The notes beneath the pieces were generated by a model. That model was not told the origin of the DNA. It made no database searches and saw nothing but the letters and a program-made list of their open reading frames with translations. A stretch of 64,000 bases of DNA from Bradyrhizobium diazoefficiens USDA 110 (lineage in GTDB: Bacteria > Pseudomonadota > Alphaproteobacteria > Rhizobiales > Xanthobacteraceae), in contig NC_004463.1 in the NCBI RefSeq assembly GCF_000011365.1, positions 248,001 through 312,000 on the forward strand, written 5' to 3'. Positions 43,855-53,111 of this stretch are shown here, one piece after another (the stretch's first letter is position 1; the number at the start of each line of letters is the position of its first letter). Both the position numbers and the translations under genes were made by a program.

Positions 43855-44906
43855 GGCCTGGCGGTCTCGGTTCGAGGATAATCCCGGGCTTCGGCCGCAC
43901 GCAAATCGTAGGACTTGCGGTAGACCGACGAGCGCGCGGCCGGGAAAGGATCGTCCGACACCCGGATTCCCTGCGGCAGCACGGTCGGATCGAAGTTGAT
44001 GTCGCGGCAGGGCCCATCCCGCTCCGGTTCGATCCGCTGCACGATGAGCGTTCCGACCTGCACCGTACGGCGGCCCTCAGGCCAGGGCTTGCTCGGGTCC
44101 GCGGTCGGATCACCAGGATCGGCGACGGTCGTGACCATGGTCCAGCGTTGCGGGCCGGCGATCCGGACCCGTTCCGCTATCTCCTGCTCGAGAAAATCGG
44201 GACCGCGCTTTTCCAGCTCGGCTTGTGACAGAGGAACGACCTCCGCCGTCGGCAGCAGCGACCATCGCACCGCATGCTCTGCGCCCTTCGCATCCGTGAA
44301 GTTGAAACTATTGAGCCCGTGGTAAGGCTCCTCCGCATAGCTCGCGGTCCAGGGCGCCGTTTTGGCCCAGGCCGCGAAGGCGGCGAATTCCGGATTGACC
44401 TGGATGAAAATCTTCATCGCCTCCGGGTCCTTCTTGCCGGATGCAATCAACAGGTCGTGAAACGCCTGCGGCGTGGAGACTGCAAAGAACGGCGGATTGA
44501 TCATCGCCATCCGCCACTCTTCGCCATCCGCCGTTGCGATCTGCAATCCCAAACCGCGCACGCGCGCGGTTGCGTCCACGGCGTTCGGATCGGCAGTGCC
44601 GAGATTGAAGCGGCCCAGAGCCGGATACGTGCCTCGCTCGAAGACCCTGGCTTTCGAGAGTTCCACGCCGTTCCCGTTCGCCTCGAAGACGCCGGTGAAG
44701 CAGATTCCCTTGGCATGATTTCGCCGGTGCCCGAGTGGCGGGCCACTCGGGGGCGTGAGCGCCGCGATCATCCGATCCGGCGTCAGGCGCCCGGGCGAGA
44801 GCCACCCAGCAGTGTAGGCAAGCGCGGCAGCACCGCCCCCGAGGACGGCCACAATCAGCACCAGCGAGCCGAGCCTCGAGCGCGGCAGGTTGCCTGACTG
44901 ATTCAT
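43851..44906 (-). CDS. catalase-family peroxidase (SrpA-like), membrane-anchored
   Basis: Small haem protein of 351 residues with the catalase core. A single N-terminal helix (about 12-33) anchors it facing the periplasm. H64 in RRNHAKGICF is the distal catalytic histidine, and R325-x3-Y329 (ARSSVY) is the proximal haem-ligand motif. The chain is far shorter than a standard catalase, and members of this group act mainly as peroxidases. The start at 44906 has AAGGAG seven bases upstream. Coupling to cytochrome b561 suggests quinol-dependent peroxide reduction. Confidence 0.88.
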   Translation of the reverse strand: MNQSGNLPRSRLGSLVLIVAVLGGGAAALAYTAGWLSPGRLTPDRMIAALTPPSGPPLGHRRNHAKGICFTGVFEANGNGVELSKARVFERGTYPALGRFNLGTADPNAVDATARVRGLGLQIATADGEEWRMAMINPPFFAVSTPQAFHDLLIASGKKDPEAMKIFIQVNPEFAAFAAWAKTAPWTASYAEEPYHGLNSFNFTDAKGAEHAVRWSLLPTAEVVPLSQAELEKRGPDFLEQEIAERVRIAGPQRWTMVTTVADPGDPTADPSKPWPEGRRTVQVGTLIVQRIEPERDGPCRDINFDPTVLPQGIRVSDDPFPAARSSVYRKSYDLRAAEARDYPRTETARP

Positions 44907-45266
44907 CGCTGCTCCTTGCAATACGCAAGCCGCCCCGCAATCCGGCCCCACGGCCCGTTCTGTCGAGCGGCTCGGGTTCCGTTGTAGCTGGCGACCACGG
45001 CCGCGATCTTCTGAAACCGGATCGCCAATTTCGCGAAGGCACGTTCGCGCTTGCCCAGTCTGCGGGGCTCGTCCTCGCCGGATTTCGGGCTTTCTCGAAA
45101 TATTTCGTGCGATCTGAAAATCACTCACCGGGCTCGAAAGACCCGCTTTGCGCCGGGGCCTAGTTCAATGGCTCTTCGCACAAGGCCAGCGGTCGGTCGA
45201 CGAACGATGAACGTGTCGCGACGACGCTGGCGTCTTTGCGGAAGCTGGAGTGCGATTGGGGTTCGA
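44907..45266. other. 360-bp divergent promoter region
   Basis: No gene is supported, although an in-frame open stretch extends the SDR upstream. It contains the 12-bp palindrome at 45096-45107 and should carry the promoters of the catalase-like operon and of the SDR gene. Confidence 0.55.
45096..45107. promoter_or_regulatory. perfect 12-bp palindrome CGAAATATTTCG
   Basis: An AT-rich perfect dyad in an otherwise GC-rich region lies 190 bases upstream of the catalase-like gene and 160 bases upstream of the SDR gene. It may be an operator. No known box is matched with confidence. Confidence 0.3.
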
Positions 45267-46148
45267 ATGAGCAAAGTGATCATCGTCACAGGAGCTGCAA
45301 ACAGCATCGGACGAAGCACCTGCAAGACATTGGCGCAAGCCGGCCACACGGTCTACGTTTCAATGCAGGAAACGAAGGGCCACGATGATCACGGCGTCGA
45401 GGACGCCGGCAAGCACGGCGCGGAACTCCGAACCATCGCGTTCGACGTCGCCTCGGAAGCCTCCGTGAATTCCGCCATCGATGCCATCGTCGCCGAGAAC
45501 AACCGCCTCGACGTGATCGTGCACAATGCCCGACAGGTCATCTACGGACCGGCGGAGGCCTTTACGCCGGACCAGCTTGCCGAGCTCTACGACACCAACG
45601 TGCTGAATGCGCAACGGGTCAATCGGGTCGCATTGCCCCAGTTGCGCAAGCAGGGCCAGGGCCTGCTGATTTGGGTCTCATCGAGCAGCGCACGTGGCGC
45701 CTCGGTTCCTTTCCTGGGAGCCTATGCTTCGTCAAAGGCCGCCCTCGATGCACTGGCGCTCGGCTATGCGGGCGAGCTCGCGCGCTGGGGCGTCGAGACG
45801 ACGATCGTGGTCCCCAGTGCGCTCGGACCCGGCCACTACATTCGCTCCGGCCGACCGCTCGACACGGCGCGGGCCGAGGAATACGCGGATGGTCCGACGG
45901 CCGACGTGAGCGAGATCGCGCAATCGGCACTTGCGCAGCTTCCGGCGAAGGATCGAACTCCGCAAGACGTCGCGACCGCCATAGCCGATGTCGTCGGCAT
46001 GCCATTCGGACAACGGCCGCTGAGAGTTCATTTCGGTCCTGACGACGACGGAGCCGCAGCCGTCAACGCCATCGCCGACAGCGTCCGCATGGAACTTCTC
46101 CGCCGGATCGGGTTGGACGACATTCTCAAGCCCGCGTCCATCGGATAG
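45267..46148 (+). CDS. short-chain dehydrogenase/reductase
   Basis: Oxidoreductase of 293 residues with a Rossmann fold. The nucleotide motif is TGAANSIG (8-15), where a serine replaces the usual glycine. The catalytic set includes Y153 and K157 in YASSKAA, with Ser around 138-141 (VSSSS). The usual NNAG is replaced by HNARQ. The start at 45267 has a GGGG stretch eight bases upstream and begins the family N-terminus MSKVIIVTG. The substrate is unknown. It stands alone between the peroxide-defence genes and the large regulators. Confidence 0.9.
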   Translation: MSKVIIVTGAANSIGRSTCKTLAQAGHTVYVSMQETKGHDDHGVEDAGKHGAELRTIAFDVASEASVNSAIDAIVAENNRLDVIVHNARQVIYGPAEAFTPDQLAELYDTNVLNAQRVNRVALPQLRKQGQGLLIWVSSSSARGASVPFLGAYASSKAALDALALGYAGELARWGVETTIVVPSALGPGHYIRSGRPLDTARAEEYADGPTADVSEIAQSALAQLPAKDRTPQDVATAIADVVGMPFGQRPLRVHFGPDDDGAAAVNAIADSVRMELLRRIGLDDILKPASIG

Positions 46149-46231
46149 GGCTGGGTGTCGTGGCGTCGCACATTCGTGATCAGGCGAGACCGAAGACCAG
46201 CCGCGGCGCTCGTTTCGACGCATCGATATAA

Positions 46232-46281
46232 GCTCCCGGTCGTTTCTGTAATCAGGGATCGATTCCTGAAAATCCGGGAGC
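46232..46281. repeat. nested inverted repeats upstream of STAND regulator A
   Basis: Outer eight-base arms GCTCCCGG (46232-46239) and CCGGGAGC (46274-46281) enclose a 16-bp near-palindrome CAGGGATCGATTCCTG (46253-46268), which has one wobble pair. The structure lies 150 bases upstream of the regulator start. It may be an operator or a leader-RNA structure. Confidence 0.4.
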
Positions 46282-46431
46282 CTCTTCGGAGCCCCAGACG
46301 AAAGTGATACGTCCCAATCCTTTACCCTGTTACTGCCGAATGTTAGGTTTGAAAGGCCACTACGTTCACGCGTCTTGGTGTGCTTCCAAGTCATAGAACG
46401 TGACGAGTCGTGCGCCGGGTTGAAATTCCCA

Positions 46432-49347
46432 ATGGCCCCCCGCTGGCAAAGCAACAACACGCAAAGCAGCAACACGATGGCCGCTGCCGGCCGCTCCGCC
46501 CAAGACGAAGCCGCCCGGGAGATCTTGGTCTTCGGGCCGTTTCGGCTCGACCCCTCGCAGCGGCGGGTTGAGAGAGACGGGAGCCCCCTGCAGCTGTCGG
46601 GTCGAGCATTCGACATTCTGCTCGCACTGGTCCGGCAGGCCGGCAACGTCGTCAGCAAGACAGAGCTTATGGCCACGACGTGGCCGGGCGCCGCCGTCGA
46701 GGAAAACAGCCTGCGTGTCCATATCGCCGCACTCCGCAAGGCACTCGGAGACGGCAACGACGGCGTCAGATATCTGAGCACGGTCTCCGGGCAAGGCTAC
46801 TGCTTCGTCGCGGCGGTATCGCGCCCGGAACAGAGGCAACCTGCACCGACCAATCCGACTTACGTCCATAACCTGCCGGCGCATCCCCGGCAGATGGTCG
46901 GGCGTGAGCAAGCCATACAGGACATCTCGGAAAGACTGAGAGCCCAACGTTTCGTCACGGTCGTCGGCCCGGGCGGCATCGGCAAGACCACAGTCGCCAT
47001 TTCCGCGGGCCACGCCCTGCTCGCGGAATTCGCCGGCCATGTCCACTTTGTCGGTCTCGGCGAGACAGGCAGCGCCGCTCCAGTGCCGGCGATCGTCGCA
47101 TCTTCACTTGGGCTGCGAGCTCGATCGAATGATCCCACGAATAGCCTCGCGACATTCCTGCGCGACATGCGGATGCTGCTCATTCTGGACTGCTGCGAGC
47201 ATGTCATCGAAGCCGCGGCGGCGCTGGCCGAACGGCTCTACCAGGCAGCACCGGAGCTGCACATCCTGGCGACCAGCCGGGAGCTGCTGCGCGTCGAAGG
47301 CGAGTTCACATACCGGCTCCCACCGCTGCCGAGCCCGCCGGAGAAGATCGTTTTGACGGCCGCGAACGCTCTCGCCTACCCTTCGGTGAAACTCTTCGTC
47401 GAGCGTGCGACCGCGGGAGGCGGCGAGTTCGCGCTGACGGATGCGAACGCCTCTGATGTCGGCAACCTCTGCCGTCGGCTCGACGGTATCCCGCTTGCCA
47501 TCGAGCTCACCGCCGGCCATGTGGGCGCATATGGCGCAAGAGCGATGGTCCAACTCCTCGACCAGCACCTCAATTTGCTGTGGGAGGGACGACGCACCGC
47601 GCTGCCTCGGCACCGGACACTGCGCGCAACCATCGAATGGAGCTACAATCTTCTATCCGACGCGGAACGCGTGATTCTCGGCCGACTGTCAGTGTTCGTC
47701 GGCAGCATGACCCTGGACGCCGTGCGGTCGATTGCCGCGGGCTCGGAGGATGACGACACGATCCTGGCGATCATCGACAGCCTCGTCGCCAAGTCGATGC
47801 TTGCACTGAACACCGGCTCGCAACCGACCCGCTACCGCCTTGCCGACTCGACCCGGGCATACGCGCAAGAGAAACTTGCCGCCAGCGGGGACTCCGAAGC
47901 GGTCGCGCGACGTCACGCCTGCTACTTTCTCGGCCTCCTTGAGAAGATCGGCGACGAAGCGAACCGAGACCTTTCGACGGTTGCGGAGGAATTCGGCAAC
48001 GTCCGCGCCGCACTGACGTGGTGCTTCTCGGATCAGGGAGACCGCAGAGCCGGCGTGGCGCTCGCTGCAGCATCGATACCGCTCTTCTTCAAGCTGTCGC
48101 TCCTGGCGGAATGCGAGCTCTGGGTCACCCGCGCCATCGAAGCACTCGATGACACCAATGGAGGCATCAGGCAGGGCCTCGTCCTTCACACGGCGCTAGG
48201 GGCTGCGCGCATGCTCACCGGACAGCTGGATGAATTGGGCGCAAATCACCTCCGCCGGGCGCTCGAGCTGACGGAAAGGATCGGCGATATACCGGGGCAG
48301 ATCCGTTTGATCGACCAGTTGCATTTGCTGCAATTGTTCGTCGGCAAGTATGATGACGCATTCGGCATCGCCAAGCGCGGCGAAGCCATTGCCCTTGCCA
48401 ACAACGATTCCAATGCGGTCGCGCGCATGCGCGTATTGCTCAGCATCTCCTGCCAGTATCTCGGCAAGTTCGTTGCCTCTCGCTCATACGTCGAAAAGGC
48501 ATTGCGACATACGGGCCTGGACAAGGACGTCCTTAGCGGCCTCACCCTCGAATATCCCAAACGCGCTCAAATCACCCTTGCGCGCGTCCTCTGGCTTCAG
48601 GGATATCCCGATCAGGCGACGCGAATAGTGCGCCGCGCCATCTCGGACGTCATCGCAGCGAACCATCCGGTCATGTTCTGCAGAGCGCTGCCATGGGCAT
48701 TCGGCGTCTTCTTCTGGAATGGCGATCTGGAGGATTGCGAAGAACACATCGACAGGTTCGTCGTGGAGGCTCGCAGGCACAACCTCGCCATCCTCCAGTT
48801 GGTCGGCGAGGCCATGAAGGGGATTACACTGCTGGCCAGGAACGAGACCGGTGTCGGGCTCGCCATGCTGAAAGGCTCGATCGAGAAGCTGCACAGCCTG
48901 TGCTTCGGTGCGGTGGCTGGGTTTCGCATGCCTCTCGCCGATGCCCTGGCGGCGACAGGTCACGGCGACGAAGCCCTGGACACCATTGATCAGGCGATTG
49001 CCCAGGCCCAACACTGCAACTTCATGATGGACATGCCCGACATGTTGTGCACAAGAGCGAAAGCGCTGATGCGGAAGAGCAATCCGGATCTTTCGCAAGC
49101 GGAGCTGAGCCTCATCCGAGCACTCGACCTCGCCCGCCATCAGGGGGCGCTGGGTTATGAGCTTCGCGCGGCGATCGCGCTTGCGAGACTATGGCAGCGA
49201 GGCGATCGCCGCCGGGAGGCGTACGATATGCTCGCCCCCGTCTATCAGCAGTTTACCGAGGGATTCCAGACGCGCAGCCTCGTGGCGGCAAGAGGCTTGC
49301 TTGCCGAGCTGAACCCGCCACGCTCGCGCTCGTTTGCGGCCAAATGA
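46432..49347 (+). CDS. winged-helix/STAND ATPase/TPR-like regulator (paralogue A)
   Basis: Regulator of 971 residues. An OmpR-type winged helix spans about 30-128 (SGRAFDILLALVRQAGNVVS, then SLRVHIAALRKALG). An AAA/STAND ATPase core follows with the P-loop GPGGIGKTT at 179-187, a Walker B-like LLILDCCEHV, ATSRELLR, and CRRLDGIPLAIEL, as in NB-ARC or AfsR/MalT-like proteins. The remaining ~450 residues are helical, TPR-like repeats. From memory this is the COG3903 predicted-ATPase family. The start is uncertain: a TTG at 46375 and an ATG at 46477 are in frame. It likely binds DNA when a ligand or partner releases the ATPase/TPR clamp. Two paralogues follow within 12 kb. Confidence 0.85.
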   Translation: MAPRWQSNNTQSSNTMAAAGRSAQDEAAREILVFGPFRLDPSQRRVERDGSPLQLSGRAFDILLALVRQAGNVVSKTELMATTWPGAAVEENSLRVHIAALRKALGDGNDGVRYLSTVSGQGYCFVAAVSRPEQRQPAPTNPTYVHNLPAHPRQMVGREQAIQDISERLRAQRFVTVVGPGGIGKTTVAISAGHALLAEFAGHVHFVGLGETGSAAPVPAIVASSLGLRARSNDPTNSLATFLRDMRMLLILDCCEHVIEAAAALAERLYQAAPELHILATSRELLRVEGEFTYRLPPLPSPPEKIVLTAANALAYPSVKLFVERATAGGGEFALTDANASDVGNLCRRLDGIPLAIELTAGHVGAYGARAMVQLLDQHLNLLWEGRRTALPRHRTLRATIEWSYNLLSDAERVILGRLSVFVGSMTLDAVRSIAAGSEDDDTILAIIDSLVAKSMLALNTGSQPTRYRLADSTRAYAQEKLAASGDSEAVARRHACYFLGLLEKIGDEANRDLSTVAEEFGNVRAALTWCFSDQGDRRAGVALAAASIPLFFKLSLLAECELWVTRAIEALDDTNGGIRQGLVLHTALGAARMLTGQLDELGANHLRRALELTERIGDIPGQIRLIDQLHLLQLFVGKYDDAFGIAKRGEAIALANNDSNAVARMRVLLSISCQYLGKFVASRSYVEKALRHTGLDKDVLSGLTLEYPKRAQITLARVLWLQGYPDQATRIVRRAISDVIAANHPVMFCRALPWAFGVFFWNGDLEDCEEHIDRFVVEARRHNLAILQLVGEAMKGITLLARNETGVGLAMLKGSIEKLHSLCFGAVAGFRMPLADALAATGHGDEALDTIDQAIAQAQHCNFMMDMPDMLCTRAKALMRKSNPDLSQAELSLIRALDLARHQGALGYELRAAIALARLWQRGDRRREAYDMLAPVYQQFTEGFQTRSLVAARGLLAELNPPRSRSFAAK

Positions 49348-49562
49348 TCCTCTCCGGATCGCGTAAGCGCGCATCGCCTCGATCGCCGTGCAATCGCGAT
49401 AGAGGGGTGCAGTCTCGAACGACGCGTGCGGGCGGCCGGTCCATGCTGAGTTGGCAATGAGACGTCGGCGCCGGCCATCGCCATCCATGGCACAGGCGGC
49501 GCCACTGGCGGATTGCGGAACGTTCCAGAGCACGGGGATGCGGCGCTCGCCGAGGCCGCACA

Positions 49563-49589
49563 GGCATCCGATCGATCGGATCTGATGCC
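49563..49589. repeat. 16-bp perfect palindrome between convergent regulators
   Basis: ATCCGATCGATCGGAT (49566-49581) is perfectly palindromic and overlaps a wider GGCATC...GATGCC pair (49563-49568, 49584-49589). It lies between the ends of the convergent regulator genes A and B. It may be a transcript-end structure, although no T-run follows, or a binding site. Confidence 0.4.
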
Positions 49590-49610
49590 GCTCCCCGGGG
49601 CCTCCATCGC

Positions 49611-52508
49611 TTACGATCCCAGCTTCACCATCATTGCGCGCGCGTCGCTGAGGTCCGCAGTCTCGAAGCCTTCGGTGAATTTGCCATACACGGAAGCGAG
49701 AACATCGCGTGCATCGGCCGGATGCCCCTCACTCATCCTCATTCGTGCCACGCTGATCGCCGTCCTCAGCTCCCAGAACAATGCACCCTGGCTCCGCGCC
49801 ACCTCGAACGCCTTGTCGAAGGCCTGCTCGGCACCGCCCGTCGAGCGGCGCGCGCCGGGGAGCAGCAGCAATTCGCCCTTTATGCGCAAGAGCTCGGCGA
49901 CATACCATCCTTCGTCCCTTGCCTCGCATCGTGCGAGCGCCTCGTCGGCGGTCGCGAGCCCTTGCAACACCTCGCCGGCCTCTCCGAGACACACGGCGAG
50001 CTCGCCGAAGGGAAGCAGGAAACGCGGCAGGAAGCGCGCCTCGCCCGCGAGCTCGAGCGCCTTGCGCAGCAGCGGCAATCCGGTCGCTACGTCGCCCCGG
50101 CGCGAGATCAGCACGCCCCTGAAGGCGCGTGCCCATACGTTCCACAAGCGGATCGGGTGGCGTTCGGTGTGCTCGATCAGCATCGTACAATACCGCTCCG
50201 CCGCGTCGAGATCGCCGGCCAGGAAGGCAATCGGGCAAGCACCCTGCCCGAGGACGCTGCAGAATGTGAGTGCGTGGCCGCTCGTCCGGCCTTCCTCGAC
50301 GTTGCGCTCGACGACGCTCAAGGCCTGATCCGCGAGGCCAAGCAGCCACAGGATCCGCGCCTGGAAGTAGTGAGTTGAGGCCCGCAGGTCGAACCGGAAA
50401 CGGATGACCTGCGGCTTGGCCGCCAGATCCGAGAGGCGAGACAAGGTTCGCCCGATGTGATGATACGCCTGCCGCTGGTCGCCGAGATAGTGCAGCGTGG
50501 TTGCAAGAAGTCGGTCGGCCATCATCCGGTCGACAGGATTGCCGGAATCGGCTACGGCGTCCGCGAAACGATGCGCAAATTCGAGGGCCCTGCGGAATTC
50601 GCCATTGTTGAACTGATCGATGCAGAGTCCCCAAAGCGCGCGCAACAGGTAGTCCCTGTCACCGAGTTGCTCGGCCAGCTGAAGGGTCGCGGCCCAGGCG
50701 GGACCGGCCTCCCGGGCTCTTCCAACACCGTACATCAGCGACCAGCCGCGCGCGGCCGACAGCTGCATGCGAAGCCGCGGCGCGTTCGCAGCCGTCGGGT
50801 CGAGGCGCGCCAGAGCGAGTTCGGTCCGCTCGCGGCATTCGCTGAGGAGCGACAATTGCACCCAGAGCGGGACCGCGGCCGCCGTCAAGGCCGCTCCGAC
50901 TTGCGCGTCTCCGCCGGACGAGAAGGCCCAATCAAGGCTCGTTCGCACGTTGTCGATGTGCCGGCCATAGATGGTGAGCCACTCCGCCTGCGGCTTCACT
51001 TCGCTGTCGGCCTCGGCGTTGGCAAAGAATCCGCAATAGTATTTCGCCTCGCGGCGGGCGGCGTCGGGATATTCTCCGCCCGCGTGCAGCTTCTCCAATG
51101 CATAGGCACGCGTCGTATCCAGCAAGCGATAATGAGGACTGTCGCGGCGAATATCGGCGACAACGAGCGACTTTGCCACCAGCCTGGCAAGCTGGCCGGT
51201 CACGTCGCCGATGTGCTCGCCGGCGAGCGCGATCACTGCATCGAGCTGGAATTCGCCGGCGAATATGCCGAGCTGCCGGAGCAGCCACGCCTCGTCGTCC
51301 GGCAGCAGGTCATAGCTCCAGTCGAGCGTTGCTCTCAGCGTTTGCTGCCTCGGCAACGCGGTACGACGGCCCGTCGTCAGAAATTTGAACCTGTCATCGA
51401 GAAGTGCCGCGATCCTCGGCGGGCTGAGCATGACTGCGCGCGCTGCTGCAAACTCGATCGCAAGCGGAATGCCGTCGAGCCGCCGGCAGATGGCTGCGAT
51501 GGCGCCGATGTTCTCCTCGTCGGACGCGAAGCTTGAACCCAACGCCTTCGCTCTGCTCGTGAACAGCTCGACTGCGCTGTACGCGGAGGCGCCGGCGGGC
51601 TCGAGCCTGGCTTCAGGCGGCACGCCCAGAGGGAGCACGCGGTAGACGTGCTCCCCCTCGATGCGCAGCGCTTCTCGACTTGTCGCAACAATGAACGTCC
51701 CGGGACAGCGGCTGACAACGAGCTCGGCCACCTGGGCCACGGCATCAATGACGTGTTCGCAATTGTCGAGGATGAGCAACAATGGCCGAGGGCCGATCGC
51801 GCGTGCGATGGATTCAGGCGAAATCTCCTCGCCCTCGAGCTTGGTGCCGAGCACGCCGGCGATGACCGAGCAGACGAGCTTGGGATCGGACAGCGAGGCC
51901 AGTTCGACCAGCAACCGGTCAGCCGCCAAGCCGGTCGGCGGCGTTCTGGCTGCCTCCAGCGCCAACGCCGTCTTTCCGATCCCGCCGGGCCCGACCAGGC
52001 TCACCACGCGATAGGCCGACAGAAGCCGCCACAGATGTGCGATCGCGGCGGTGCGGCCGATGAGATCGAACGACGCGCTGGGAATGTTGGTCGACGGCAG
52101 CAACCCGGTTGCGGCAGATTGTAGCGGGGCGTCCATATGCCGGATCCGCCACGCTCCCAGCAAACGATAACCGCGGCCAACAGTGGTTGACAGCATGTCG
52201 CGGTCAGGACCAAGGGCTTTTCGGATCGCCGCGATATGTACGCGAAGTGCGCTCTCCTCGACAAAGACGCCCCGCCAGACGCGCTCCGTCAGGTCGTTCT
52301 TGGTGACGAGTTGGCCCTCCGCCTGAACCAATTCCGCAAGAATCTCAAAGGCACGCCCCCCCAAAGGAACGAGCTCTCCTGCCGAACGCAACTCGCGTCT
52401 GACAAGATCGATCTCCCATTGCGCATAAATGTAGACGGGACGCTGGCCTGGCTCAGCCATCATTGGGACAGCCCAAGCGGTTTCATCATTTTCAGTCCAG
52501 CTTACCAT
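49611..52508 (-). CDS. winged-helix/STAND ATPase/TPR-like regulator (paralogue B)
   Basis: Paralogue of the gene at 46432, 965 residues. A winged helix spans about 27-120 (GGRAFEILAELVQAEGQLVT, ALRVHIAAIRKALG). The P-loop VGPGGIGKT is at about 172-180, with LLLILDNCEHVIDAV, ATSREALRIEGEHVYRV, CRRLDGIPLAIEFAAARA and DWSYDLLP. A long TPR-like helical region completes the protein. The start is set at the ATG 52508, just after an AAAGGG; a TTG at 52511 and Mets at 52463/52460 are in frame. It lies 69 bases downstream of a small exported protein gene on the same strand and may be cotranscribed with it. It is convergent with paralogue A. Confidence 0.85.
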   Translation of the reverse strand: MVSWTENDETAWAVPMMAEPGQRPVYIYAQWEIDLVRRELRSAGELVPLGGRAFEILAELVQAEGQLVTKNDLTERVWRGVFVEESALRVHIAAIRKALGPDRDMLSTTVGRGYRLLGAWRIRHMDAPLQSAATGLLPSTNIPSASFDLIGRTAAIAHLWRLLSAYRVVSLVGPGGIGKTALALEAARTPPTGLAADRLLVELASLSDPKLVCSVIAGVLGTKLEGEEISPESIARAIGPRPLLLILDNCEHVIDAVAQVAELVVSRCPGTFIVATSREALRIEGEHVYRVLPLGVPPEARLEPAGASAYSAVELFTSRAKALGSSFASDEENIGAIAAICRRLDGIPLAIEFAAARAVMLSPPRIAALLDDRFKFLTTGRRTALPRQQTLRATLDWSYDLLPDDEAWLLRQLGIFAGEFQLDAVIALAGEHIGDVTGQLARLVAKSLVVADIRRDSPHYRLLDTTRAYALEKLHAGGEYPDAARREAKYYCGFFANAEADSEVKPQAEWLTIYGRHIDNVRTSLDWAFSSGGDAQVGAALTAAAVPLWVQLSLLSECRERTELALARLDPTAANAPRLRMQLSAARGWSLMYGVGRAREAGPAWAATLQLAEQLGDRDYLLRALWGLCIDQFNNGEFRRALEFAHRFADAVADSGNPVDRMMADRLLATTLHYLGDQRQAYHHIGRTLSRLSDLAAKPQVIRFRFDLRASTHYFQARILWLLGLADQALSVVERNVEEGRTSGHALTFCSVLGQGACPIAFLAGDLDAAERYCTMLIEHTERHPIRLWNVWARAFRGVLISRRGDVATGLPLLRKALELAGEARFLPRFLLPFGELAVCLGEAGEVLQGLATADEALARCEARDEGWYVAELLRIKGELLLLPGARRSTGGAEQAFDKAFEVARSQGALFWELRTAISVARMRMSEGHPADARDVLASVYGKFTEGFETADLSDARAMMVKLGS

Positions 52509-52577
52509 CAACCCTTTCGAAAGACACAGGTTGCCGGACGGCGCCGCCGCCGGCCCCCGTCTCGGAATGCGCGCTCT

Positions 52578-52859
52578 TCAGCAGCCGCGGCAGATCGATC
52601 CTTCCAGCATCTTCTCGAGCCGGGCGTCGTCCTTGTCGATGGTCGGGTCCGTGCCGAGCAACGGCCCCTTCGTCGCGCGACCACCACTGTCGGACGACGG
52701 AAGCGCGGTGCCCAGCGAGTTCGTTCCAGGCGCGGCGGCGCTCGTCCCGAGCGCACCGCCGCTTGCCATCGACATATGCGATCCCATGTCACCGCGGGCA
52801 GACGCAATGCCCGAGAGCGCTACGCAGGCGACGACACAAACAACAGGGATTAATCTCAT
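52578..52859 (-). CDS. small exported Gly/Ser-rich protein
   Basis: Protein of 93 residues with a Sec signal peptide (MRLIPVVCVVACVALSGIAS, cleavage near ASA). The mature part is rich in Gly, Ser, Ala and Thr, with a short charged segment (DKDDARLEKMLEG), and ends ICRGC, giving two nearby cysteines. It has no known domain. The stop is 69 bases before regulator B on the same strand, and a 24-bp dyad (52940-52963) lies 80 bases upstream of its start. It may be a target, or the sensed partner, of regulator B. Confidence 0.65.
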   Translation of the reverse strand: MRLIPVVCVVACVALSGIASARGDMGSHMSMASGGALGTSAAAPGTNSLGTALPSSDSGGRATKGPLLGTDPTIDKDDARLEKMLEGSICRGC

Positions 52860-52939
52860 TGCTCACACTCCAAATGTTCAAACGACCCGCCTCCCAGAAA
52901 CGGGCATCAGACGCGTTTGACCACGCACAATCGCGCGAG

Positions 52940-52963
52940 GATTCTGACAACGTTGACAGAATC
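52940..52963. promoter_or_regulatory. 24-bp near-perfect palindrome between divergent exported-protein genes
   Basis: GATTCTG and CAGAATC arms enclose ACAACGTTGA. The whole 24 bases are self-complementary except for one A-A pair. It sits 80 bases upstream of the leftward small exported gene (and thus of regulator B) and 148 bases upstream of the rightward one. This is a strong candidate for a shared operator. The core also reads as a TGACA direct repeat. Confidence 0.5.
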
Positions 52964-53111
52964 TTCCCGCAGGAGTGATGCACGTCCTCCGGGACTTCTC
53001 GACCGGACGACCTACATAGGATTCATCAAAAGAATTTTCGGAAACGCCACCAGCCGAGCAGCGATCATCGCCAAGCGACTCTCCGCACAGAGCAAGCAAT
53101 GGAGAATCGCT

